The translations under genes were made by a program, and so were the position numbers. This document shows positions 1-5,341 of a stretch of 6,208 nucleotides of DNA, one piece after another (position 1 is the first letter of the stretch; the number at the start of each line of letters is the position of its first letter). This stretch comes from an uncultured Thermoleophilia bacterium. Lineage in GTDB: Bacteria; Actinomycetota; Thermoleophilia; UBA2241. Location of the stretch: assembly GCA_903921965.1 (NCBI GenBank), contig CAIXSE010000421.1, forward strand, positions 1 through 6,208, written 5' to 3'. Under the pieces are notes generated by a model, which was given only the letters and a program-made list of their open reading frames with translations, searched no databases and was not told where the DNA came from.

Positions 1-32
1 GGCGGCATAGCATGGGCGTCACCGATGGAAGC

Positions 33-51
33 CGGCCGGCGCCCCCGGCCG
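33..51. other. GC-rich inverted repeat upstream of the first SDR gene
   Basis: A 7-bp perfect stem (CGGCCGG at 33-39 and CCGGCCG at 45-51) encloses a 5-nt loop. It lies 23 bp before the ATG at 75. It may be the terminator of a gene ending just left of the window or a leader hairpin of the SDR. There is no T-tract, and short GC palindromes are common in DNA of this composition, so the call is weak. Confidence 0.25.
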
Positions 52-74
52 TCGCATGGACAGGGAGGGTCACC

Positions 75-872
75 ATGACACGCAAGGGCCGGGTGGAGGG
101 CAAGGTCGCCCTCGTCACGGGGGTCGCCAAGACGAACAGCATCGGCTTCAACACGGCCCGGGTGCTCGGCGAGGAGGGCGCGCTGCTCGCCATCGTCGAC
201 ATCTCCCCCCGCGTGCACGAGTGCGCCGAGGCGCTCCGCAAGGAAGGCTTCGAGGTCGGCTCGTACACCGCCGACCTCACGAAGATGGACCAGGTGCGGT
301 CGGTCGTCGCCCAGGTCGAGGAGTGCTTCGGCCGCATTGACGTGCTCGTGAACAACGCCGGGATGGTCATCGAGGGCATGGAGGAGGACTTCACCGACTT
401 CGCGCACCTCAGCGAGGAGCAGTGGGACTTCGGCATCGCCATCAACCTGAAGACCCAGTTCAACGTGACGCGCTCGGTGATCGACGGCATGATCGCGCGC
501 GGGTACGGCCGCATCGTCAACATCTCGTCGGTGACGGGCCCCGTCGTGGCCAACCCCGAGGAGTCGGTGTACTGCGCGGCCAAGGCCGGCGTGCTGGGCA
601 TGACGCGCGGCCTGGCGCTCGACGTGGCCAGGCACGGCATCACGGTGAACGCCGTGGGCCCCGGCTGGATCGACACGGGCTCGACCACCGAGGGCGAGCG
701 GGCCGGCGCCGAGAACACGCCCATGGGCCGCGCGGCGACCCCCACCGAGGTCGGCAAGCTCGTGTGCTTCCTCGGCTCGGACGACGCCAGCTACATCACC
801 GGCCAGCTCGTGGTGATCGACGGCGGCAACACCATCCAGGAGTACAAGGGCCCCAGCGAGCTCTACTACTGA
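75..872 (+). CDS. Classical SDR family NAD(P)-dependent oxidoreductase, UcpA-like
   Basis: A 265-aa cytosolic dehydrogenase/reductase predicted to interconvert an alcohol and a ketone using a nicotinamide cofactor. Visible SDR elements are a Rossmann start (VALVTG, residues 11-16), an acidic residue D42 ending beta-2 (favours NAD(H) over NADP(H)), D67, the NNAG motif at 93-96, and the catalytic tetrad N124, S152, Y166 (YCAAK) and K170. These are followed by the NAVGPG motif (192-197) with T201, and the C-terminal VIDGG. The glycine-rich loop is unusual: TG-VAKTNS-IG replaces TGxxxGIG, with three extra residues and no middle glycine. The length is normal for classical SDRs. From memory, DISP, SSVTG, the region before the catalytic Tyr and the GGNT tail resemble E. 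coli UcpA, whose substrate is unclear; no search was run. I chose the ATG at 75 over the in-frame ATG at 12 because GGGAGGG (63-69) sits 5 nt before it and the extra 21 residues look like translated leader. It is probably cotranscribed with the small gene at 918. The substrate is unknown. Confidence 0.92.
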   Translation: MTRKGRVEGKVALVTGVAKTNSIGFNTARVLGEEGALLAIVDISPRVHECAEALRKEGFEVGSYTADLTKMDQVRSVVAQVEECFGRIDVLVNNAGMVIEGMEEDFTDFAHLSEEQWDFGIAINLKTQFNVTRSVIDGMIARGYGRIVNISSVTGPVVANPEESVYCAAKAGVLGMTRGLALDVARHGITVNAVGPGWIDTGSTTEGERAGAENTPMGRAATPTEVGKLVCFLGSDDASYITGQLVVIDGGNTIQEYKGPSELYY

Positions 873-917
873 CCCGCCCGCCCCGACCGGCTTCTCCCGA
901 CGTCCAGGAGGCATCAG

Positions 918-1220
918 ATGGCGAACGTCGCCTTCCTCTTCATGTTCATCACGCCGGGCTGCGACCCGGCCGTCCACCGCGCAGCGATCGAGACGCCGGA
1001 AGGACCGACGACCACGGTCGGAGTCGGGAGCGTGGAGCAGGCCTGCGAGGTGGCCCTGGCGGCTGTGGACGCGGGCGAGGCGGACTTCATCGAGGTGTGC
1101 GGCGCGTTCGGCGAAGAGGGCTGCCGCAAGGTCATCGAGGCCGTCGGCGACCGCGTGCCGGTCGGCTACGTCACCTACCTGCCCGGCGACTCCGAGCGGG
1201 TGGACGCGTTGTTCGGCTGA
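918..1220 (+). CDS. Small DUF6506-like protein
   Basis: A 100-aa soluble protein with no signal peptide or membrane segment. It opens with a hydrophobic strand (VAFLFMFITPGCDP), then HRAAIETPEG, then a TTTVGV strand, a helix rich in Ala, Glu and Val, and ADFIEVCGAFGEEG, and it closes with a helix and VPVGYVTYLPGD. This alternating beta/alpha pattern and the phrases IETPEG, E-x-CGAFG and VGDRVPVGYV match my memory of the DUF6506 family, which has no known biochemical function. The assignment is from recollection, not a search. A clear AGGAGG (906-911) lies 6 nt before the ATG and fixes the start. It follows the SDR by 45 bp with no terminator between them, so the two are probably in one operon. 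Candidate conserved polar groups are H20, E25 and C61, but I do not propose a catalytic role. Confidence 0.8.
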   Translation: MANVAFLFMFITPGCDPAVHRAAIETPEGPTTTVGVGSVEQACEVALAAVDAGEADFIEVCGAFGEEGCRKVIEAVGDRVPVGYVTYLPGDSERVDALFG

Positions 1221-1248
1221 CTCCCTTCTGCGCCGCTCGCCGCAGGGC

Positions 1249-1277
1249 CGGGTCGCCCGCACGCCGCCGGCGACCCG
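1249..1277. terminator. Hairpin downstream of the DUF6506-like gene
   Basis: A 9-bp perfect stem (CGGGTCGCC at 1249-1257, GGCGACCCG at 1269-1277) encloses an 11-nt loop and begins 29 nt after the stop codon at 1220. There is no T-tract, as is common for terminator hairpins in high-GC actinobacteria. It is the closer of two candidate terminators for the upstream operon. Confidence 0.45.
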
Positions 1278-1311
1278 CGACGAGAAATCACCAGATTCCG
1301 GTGAGGACGAC

Positions 1312-1349
1312 CGGCCTCCCGCTCGCCTAGCGTGCGGAGCGGGAGGCCG
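1312..1349. terminator. 13-bp perfect inverted repeat (terminator or operator)
   Basis: The arms CGGCCTCCCGCTC (1312-1324) and GAGCGGGAGGCCG (1337-1349) pair perfectly across 13 bp with a 12-nt loop. The hairpin could end transcription from the SDR/DUF6506-like operon. However, the loop holds TAGCGT (1328-1333), which fits the TAnnnT -10 pattern, so the repeat could instead be an operator framing the promoter of the exported-protein pair. I see no convincing -35. No T-tract follows. The two roles cannot be separated from sequence alone. Confidence 0.45.
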
Positions 1350-1425
1350 CGGCCGGAGCCTCTGCGGGCGCCGCCTGCGGGAGCCTCCCGACGCTCGTGT
1401 GCGTGGCTCGGGGACGGGAGGGGAC

Positions 1426-2031
1426 ATGAGGAAGCTTCTGGTGTGCGCGGCGTCCGTGGTCCTGCTGCTCTGCGCGAGCGCTGCGCCGGCGGCGGCACGC
1501 GACACCTGCCCACCGTATCCGGACCTGTGGTACGCCGTGATGGCGACGGACGGGTCGGTCTGGTGGGTCGACGAGGTCACCCACACCGCCGGTCCTGCCG
1601 CTGCGGTGCCGGCGGGCTTCGAGTACATCGGGGTCAACCTGACGCTCTTCGCCGGCACGTACGGGCAGTGCATCGCCCAGACCAACGGGCTGGACCAGAC
1701 GCTGGACCTCTGGCAGGGGACGGAGGGCGAGAGCCCGTACATCCAGCGGCTCGGGGTCAAGGATGCACGAGCCTGCTGGGGCAGGCCGTACGACCCGAAC
1801 GCGACGTACGGCATCTTCTACCCCTTCTTCAAGCCGCAGGTCCAGTCCGGCTTCTGGGCGCGCGACTGGATGGTGTGGACCGGTCCGCTCGACGCCGGCA
1901 CCTACGGCTTCCACTACATGAACCTCCAGGCGCACAACACCGTCGACCCGCACTTCGAGCCGACCCCGATCCACTACTGGAAGACGGGAGAGCGGAACGA
2001 CTTCGGGACCCTCACGTTCGAGGTGGAGTGA
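1426..2031 (+). CDS. Exported hypothetical protein A of a tandem paralogue pair
   Basis: A 201-aa protein of unknown function. The N-terminus is a Sec signal peptide: MRK, a hydrophobic core at residues 4-20, and a likely cleavage after A22-A23-A24, giving a mature start at R25. The mature part (about 177 aa) is rich in Trp, Tyr, Gly and Pro and has no second membrane segment, so it should be released or held outside the membrane. Three cysteines remain after cleavage (C28, C82, C117), so a disulfide is possible. It shares ordered anchors with the next gene: VPAGFE (61-66), LGVKDARACW (109-118), FYPFFK (131-136) and GPLDAGTY (153-160). This suggests a small, mostly beta domain (inference). 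The start is the ATG at 1426, with purine-rich GGGAGGGG at 1416-1423. The in-frame GTG at 1399 has no ribosome site and would put charged residues before the signal peptide. The gene probably heads a two-gene transcript. Confidence 0.85.
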   Translation: MRKLLVCAASVVLLLCASAAPAAARDTCPPYPDLWYAVMATDGSVWWVDEVTHTAGPAAAVPAGFEYIGVNLTLFAGTYGQCIAQTNGLDQTLDLWQGTEGESPYIQRLGVKDARACWGRPYDPNATYGIFYPFFKPQVQSGFWARDWMVWTGPLDAGTYGFHYMNLQAHNTVDPHFEPTPIHYWKTGERNDFGTLTFEVE

Positions 2032-2063
2032 GGGTGCCGGGGACCTGAGCTGAGGAGGATGCC

Positions 2064-2702
2064 ATGAAGAAGCTGTTGTTCGTCGCGGGCTGCGCTCTGC
2101 TCCTGCTCGGGCTGACGGCGGGGCCGGCGCTGGCCGCGTACCCGGTCACCTGGGAGACGCAGACCGCCTACGTCCACATCTGGTGGGGCAGCGAACCGAT
2201 CGTGTGGACGGAGTTCGATGCCCCCGTGACCGACCCGAACGCGAACATGATCTGGCACTCGAGCGAGGAGGCGATCCCTGCCGGCTACGACATCTGCCTG
2301 GCGATGATGGTGGGTGACGCGGCGCCCCGCGGTCAGGTGGCGAAGTGGGCCAACCTCCTGACCGCGTCGTTCGACATGGACGGCCCGGACGAGCTCATGC
2401 CGCTGCAGATGGGGATCAAGGAGGTCCGGCGGTACTGGAACGCTCCCGAGGTCTGGTTCACCGTGCCCTACTTCAACAAGGAGGAGGGCGACATCTGGAT
2501 GGTCTCGTGGACGCTCGATCTGGGACCCCTGGAGCCCGGCACGTACGAAGGGACGTCGGCGTGGGCGGCCAAGCAGAGCGCCGTCGCCTTCTGGCTCCCC
2601 GATCCGCTGCCGGACGGGCCCCTGAAGCCGTCTCACTGGGACTGGGGTCCTGCCCCGGATCCGGCCCACTTCTCGTTCACGGTGGCCGAGCCTGAGCCCT
2701 GA
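2064..2702 (+). CDS. Exported hypothetical protein B, diverged paralogue of protein A
   Basis: A 212-aa protein of unknown function. The Sec signal peptide has MKK, a hydrophobic core at about residues 4-20, and a PALA-A junction that predicts cleavage after A24. The mature domain is Trp-rich and acidic, with the same ordered anchors as protein A: IPAGYD (71-76), MGIKEVRRYW (116-125), VPYFNK (134-139) and GPLEPGTY (154-161). Spacing between anchors is nearly equal in the two proteins, which supports a shared fold from an old duplication. Differences: it has a single mature cysteine (C78), so disulfides are not conserved between the copies, and its C-terminal part after GTY is about 10 residues longer, ending in an acidic and proline-rich EPEP tail. 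GAGGAGG (2052-2058) lies 5 nt before the ATG and fixes the start. The 32-bp gap after protein A suggests cotranscription. An envelope or extracellular binding role is possible but unsupported. Confidence 0.87.
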   Translation: MKKLLFVAGCALLLLGLTAGPALAAYPVTWETQTAYVHIWWGSEPIVWTEFDAPVTDPNANMIWHSSEEAIPAGYDICLAMMVGDAAPRGQVAKWANLLTASFDMDGPDELMPLQMGIKEVRRYWNAPEVWFTVPYFNKEEGDIWMVSWTLDLGPLEPGTYEGTSAWAAKQSAVAFWLPDPLPDGPLKPSHWDWGPAPDPAHFSFTVAEPEP

Positions 2703-2730
2703 GCAGGGAAACAGGGTGTCGCAGGCGTGA

Positions 2731-2774
2731 CGGTGAGGCGGCGGGCGCACGAAGGTGCTCCCGCCGCCTCACCG
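2731..2774. terminator. Strong bidirectional terminator hairpin between convergent genes
   Basis: The arms CGGTGAGGCGGCGGG (2731-2745) and its exact complement (2760-2774) form a 15-bp perfect stem. The loop adds a further 4-bp stem (GCAC at 2747-2750 with GTGC at 2755-2758) capped by GAAG after a single mismatch. It sits 28 bp after the stop of exported protein B and about 76 bp after the stop of the oppositely oriented regulator gene, so it can serve both. No T-tract follows on either strand, so it would act as an I-shaped hairpin. Confidence 0.75.
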
Positions 2775-2821
2775 CCTTCCGGCCGGGGGCGCCTCGAGGA
2801 GCCGGCCGGCGGCGGGCGTGC

Positions 2822-2848
2822 CACGGCCGGCCCTCCGTGCCGGCCGCG
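2822..2848. terminator. Second GC hairpin next to the regulator stop codon
   Basis: The arms CGGCCGGC (2824-2831) and GCCGGCCG (2839-2846) pair over 8 bp with a 7-nt loop. This lies 4-5 bp beyond the stop codon of the minus-strand regulator gene. Several overlapping palindromes (for example GCCGGCCGGC at 2801-2810) allow other folds. It may be an auxiliary terminator for the regulator, or only a result of composition. Confidence 0.35.
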
Positions 2849-2850
2849 CC

Positions 2851-5154
2851 TCAGTGCTCCGGCGGCCGCGGCAGCAGCCCCGCCGCGATCGCCCGGTCGA
2901 CGACCTCCGACCGGCGCGTGGCGTCCAGCTTCCGGTGAAGCGCCTTGATGTGGCTGGCGACCGTGTTGGGCGAGAGGTGCAGACGCTCGGCCATCTCGGC
3001 GGTCGTCAGGCAGGTCGGCAGGAGCTCGAGCACCCGGGTCTCCGCCCGCGAGATCGGCTCGAGCGAGGCGCGGGCACGCAGCGCGGTCTCGAACGCCTCC
3101 GCGCGCCTCAGGAGCCCGGGCGCCGGGGCCCACCGCCCGACGAGGGCGTGGGCGGCGTCCAGCCGCAGACGCGCCTCGAGGAGGTCGCCGCGGTCGATGT
3201 GCGCCTCCGCAAGGCACAGGTTCACGCTCGCCGGTATCCACGGGCAGAAGTCGGGGTCGAGGGACTCCACCATGTCCGCGAGGTCCGCGACCGCGTCGTC
3301 GTCTCCTTCGCGCGCCATGATCCGGTCGCGCGCCATGCGCGCCGCGGAGTTGGGCAGGTAGTCGCCGGCCTCGTAGGGAGCCGTCCGGCGCACGGTCTCC
3401 TCGGCGTACTCGCGGGCCTTCGCCCAGTCGCCGTGGTCGGCGGCCAGAAGCGAGAGGCCGCCGAGTGCGGCGAGGTCCGCGCCCCCGGGCAGCCCCTCGG
3501 AGGCGGCGATCGCCTCCTCGAACGGCTGCACGGCCCCGTCGTCGTCGCCGTCCAGCCACGTCGCGGCGCCCGCGAGCGACAGGGCGACGGCGTACCAGGG
3601 GCTGCGCCCGGCCGGCTCGAGTGCGGCGGCCAGCCGGGCGTCCTCGAGCATCTGCCGGGCCCCGTCGGGCGCGAGGAGCGCCCGGACCAGGGCGGCCGTG
3701 GTGGCGGCCGACGGGGCGCCGTGCCGCGGTGCGCCGTCGAGCTCCGCCGGCTCGAGCCCGAGGCAGAGGTCGCGCGCCTTGTCGCTCTCGCCCGTCATGG
3801 CCAGAAGCCACGAGGCCGCCAGCCTCAGGTCGACGCGACCGCGGATCTCGTCCTCCGAGAAGCCGTCCAGCCACCGTCGCGCCGTCCACAGCCGGCCCGT
3901 CGTGAAGCGCGACCACCACGCGCCGGCCACGAGGCCGCCGGCCTGCTCGACGTCCCCGGCGCACCGCAGGTGCCGCAGGGCCTCGTCCACGTCGTCGCGC
4001 GCGGCGAGCCAGGCCGCGGCCTTGCGGTGGAGCCCGTCCACGAGCCGCGGCTCCCGCCGCCCCAGCTCCGCCTCCAGGAGCTCGCGGAAGAGGTGGTGGT
4101 AGCGGTACCACTCGCGGTGGTCGTCGAGCGCGATGAGGAAGAGGTTCTCCCGCTCGATCTTCTCGAGGAGGGCCGCACTGTCCTCGCGGTCGCTGAGGAC
4201 GGTGCACAGCTCCGGGCACAGGCGCTCCACGATCGCCGTGCGCGTGAGGAACGCGACGACGTCGGCCGGCTGCCCGGAGAGCACCTCCGCGGCCAGGTAG
4301 TCCGCGATCTCGCGCCGCTCGCCCGAGGGCAGGGGCCGCGGCCCGTCCTTCGCCTTCCAGGCCAGCACGGCCAGGTGCTCTCCGGCCGGCCACCCCTCGG
4401 TCGCGCGCTCGAGGGCCTCGACCACCGGACCTTCGCGATCGAACCCTGCGAGAGCGAGGAGAGCGCCGGTGTCCTCCCGGTCGAAGCGAAGCCGCTCGGA
4501 GCGGTATTCGGCCAGCAGGTCCTGCGACCGCAGCCGGCCGAGGTGCAGCGGCGGATCGGCCCGGCCGCTGACGACGACGGTGGAGCCTCGCGGCAGCGCG
4601 TCGACCACGACGCCCACGACCTCCCAGCAGCGCGGGTCGCGGACGAGGTGGGCGTCGTCGAGCACGAGGACGAACGGCGGCGCCGAGCTCACGGCCCCGA
4701 CGAGCGCCGGCAGGACGGCCTCGCGGACCGGCGGCTCGGGCAGGCCGAGCCACATGAACACTCTCGCGTCGAGCGGGCAGAGCGCGTCGAGCGCCCTGGC
4801 GAGGTAGTGCAGCAGGGTGACGGGGTCGTCGTCGCCGGCGTCGAGCTGGAGCCACCCGCCGTTGCGCCCGTCCGCCTCGAGCAGCTGGCGGACGGCCACG
4901 GTCTTGCCGTAGCCGGCCGGGGCCGAGAACAGCACCAGCGGCGCGGTCTCGGCCAGCACCGCGTCGACGAGCGCCCGTCTGCGGACGACCTGGCGCGGCG
5001 GGCGCGGCGCCTGGAGCTTGAGAGGGTTCGGGATGAACGCCGGCGGTCCGACAGGCGGGGGTCCGGGCGTGGTGGACCGGGCTCGGCCCGCGGGCATCCC
5101 CACGCTGGACGAGACAGCCCCGGCGGATCGTCTGTCGCGCTCGCCGCCCCCCAC
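2851..5154 (-). CDS. MalT/LAL-type LuxR family transcriptional regulator with STAND ATPase
   Basis: A 767-aa cytosolic regulator of the large ATP-binding LuxR type. Family members bind an inducer and ATP, oligomerise and activate nearby promoters. Domains in order: the usual short lead-in (FIPNPLKLQAPRPPR); a P-loop NTPase with Walker A APAGYGKT at 78-85 (K84); Walker B VLVLDDAH with D166-D167; the family signature WYRYHHLF at 349-356; a long Ala/Leu/Arg-rich helical, TPR-like sensor region at roughly 360-690; and a C-terminal LuxR helix-turn-helix at 701-761, with recognition helix around SPNTVASHIKALHRKL (728-743). No receiver or autoinducer-binding domain is visible. I set the start at GTG 5154 because AAGGGGGG (5160-5167) lies 5 nt upstream. 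The ATG at 5097 gives 748 aa with all domains intact but has no spaced ribosome site. The reading frame stays open to 5784, but that extension is antisense to the second SDR. The gene is divergent from that SDR and convergent with the exported pair. The ligand is unknown. Confidence 0.93.
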   Translation of the reverse strand: MGGGERDRRSAGAVSSSVGMPAGRARSTTPGPPPVGPPAFIPNPLKLQAPRPPRQVVRRRALVDAVLAETAPLVLFSAPAGYGKTVAVRQLLEADGRNGGWLQLDAGDDDPVTLLHYLARALDALCPLDARVFMWLGLPEPPVREAVLPALVGAVSSAPPFVLVLDDAHLVRDPRCWEVVGVVVDALPRGSTVVVSGRADPPLHLGRLRSQDLLAEYRSERLRFDREDTGALLALAGFDREGPVVEALERATEGWPAGEHLAVLAWKAKDGPRPLPSGERREIADYLAAEVLSGQPADVVAFLTRTAIVERLCPELCTVLSDREDSAALLEKIERENLFLIALDDHREWYRYHHLFRELLEAELGRREPRLVDGLHRKAAAWLAARDDVDEALRHLRCAGDVEQAGGLVAGAWWSRFTTGRLWTARRWLDGFSEDEIRGRVDLRLAASWLLAMTGESDKARDLCLGLEPAELDGAPRHGAPSAATTAALVRALLAPDGARQMLEDARLAAALEPAGRSPWYAVALSLAGAATWLDGDDDGAVQPFEEAIAASEGLPGGADLAALGGLSLLAADHGDWAKAREYAEETVRRTAPYEAGDYLPNSAARMARDRIMAREGDDDAVADLADMVESLDPDFCPWIPASVNLCLAEAHIDRGDLLEARLRLDAAHALVGRWAPAPGLLRRAEAFETALRARASLEPISRAETRVLELLPTCLTTAEMAERLHLSPNTVASHIKALHRKLDATRRSEVVDRAIAAGLLPRPPEH

Positions 5155-5159
5155 AACGG

Positions 5160-5167
5160 CCCCCCTT
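5160..5167 (-). promoter_or_regulatory. Ribosome binding site deciding the regulator start
   Basis: On the minus strand this reads AAGGGGGG, close to AAGGAGG with one wobble pair, followed by CCGTT and the GTG whose first base is at 5154. It is the only well-spaced Shine-Dalgarno site I see near the start of the regulator. It supports GTG 5154 over ATG 5097 or ATG 5220. Confidence 0.5.
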
Positions 5168-5204
5168 GTGGACGAAGCGCTTTCCAGACACACGTGTTGT
5201 CCGC

Positions 5205-5234
5205 TATCTGCCGACAGCATCGGCAGGCAGTCAA
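5205..5234 (-). promoter_or_regulatory. Candidate promoter of the LuxR regulator
   Basis: On the minus strand TTGACT (5234-5229) is a good -35 element. At 18 bp spacing the hexamer is CAGATA (5210-5205), a weak -10. Transcription would start near 5198, leaving a leader of about 44 nt before the GTG at 5154. The -35 is convincing; the -10 is not. Confidence 0.4.
5208..5226. promoter_or_regulatory. Operator-like inverted repeat inside the regulator promoter
   Basis: CTGCCGA (5208-5214) and TCGGCAG (5220-5226) are perfect 7-bp arms separated by 5 bp. The repeat lies just downstream of the candidate -35 and runs into the candidate -10 on the minus strand, a classic repressor or autoregulation position. 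It could also be the regulator's own site for activating the divergent SDR, 116 bp from that ATG. Which protein binds is unknown. Confidence 0.45.
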
Positions 5235-5290
5235 GCGTTGGGTGTCGCAGGCCCCCGTCCCGGCCCGTGGCGCCGGCCCGCCGGCCGCTG

Positions 5291-5296
5291 TAGACT
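5291..5296 (+). promoter_or_regulatory. Candidate -10 element of the second SDR gene
   Basis: TAGACT fits the TAnnnT pattern of actinobacterial housekeeping promoters and lies 46 bp before the ATG at 5342. The expected -35 area (about 5267-5274) is GC-rich with no TTGAC-like hexamer. A poor -35 would fit a promoter that needs an activator, such as the divergent LuxR-type protein. Confidence 0.4.
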
Positions 5297-5303
5297 GCGT
5301 TCG

Positions 5304-5319
5304 TTGAAGGACCGTTCAA
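5304..5319. promoter_or_regulatory. Palindromic TetR-type operator candidate upstream of the second SDR
   Basis: TTGAAGGACCGTTCAA has perfect 5-bp outer arms (TTGAA, TTCAA) and an inner G-C match. It differs at one position from the TTGAACGnnCGTTCAA type of palindrome that I associate with TetR-family repressors. It starts about one helical turn after the TAGACT element, so it would overlap or follow the transcription start and block it when bound. It is AT-richer than its surroundings. No TetR gene is in the window. Confidence 0.55.
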
Positions 5320-5341
5320 TGTTTCGGACTTGGGGGGTCTC

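Noticed and set aside
12..74. ATG at 12 as the start of the first SDR
   Set aside because: The added 21 residues lack SDR character and no ribosome site precedes it; GGGAGGG lies correctly before the ATG at 75.
1332..2048. Plus-strand 238-codon frame overlapping exported protein A
   Set aside because: Arg/Gly/Pro-rich shadow frame without a signal peptide or domain; the overlapping frame encodes a clear signal peptide and shares anchors with its neighbour.
2085..2096. Lipobox-like VAGC at residues 7-10 of exported protein B
   Set aside because: The cysteine is too close to the N-terminus, before a complete hydrophobic core. The ALA-A junction at residue 24 is a better signal peptidase I site.
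2633..5191. An 852-codon minus-strand frame overlapping the LuxR-type gene out of frame
   Set aside because: The composition is Arg/Ala/Gly-rich with no recognisable domain, and it would overlap the end of exported protein B. It is a frame shadow.
5190..5197. 8-bp palindrome ACACGTGT in the regulator leader
   Set aside because: It is short, does not extend symmetrically, and overlaps the expected transcription start without matching an operator I know; not strong enough to call.
2755..5307. An 850-codon open frame on the plus strand antisense to the LuxR-type gene
   Set aside because: Its translation is Arg/Pro/Gly/Ala-rich low-complexity sequence with no domain signature, while the minus-strand frame shows clear Walker and helix-turn-helix motifs. 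Long antisense frames are expected at this GC content.
5304..5309. TTGAAG as a -35 element for the second SDR
   Set aside because: At 17-18 bp downstream there is no -10-like hexamer, and the start of transcription would fall on the ribosome site. The hexamer is better read as half of the palindrome.
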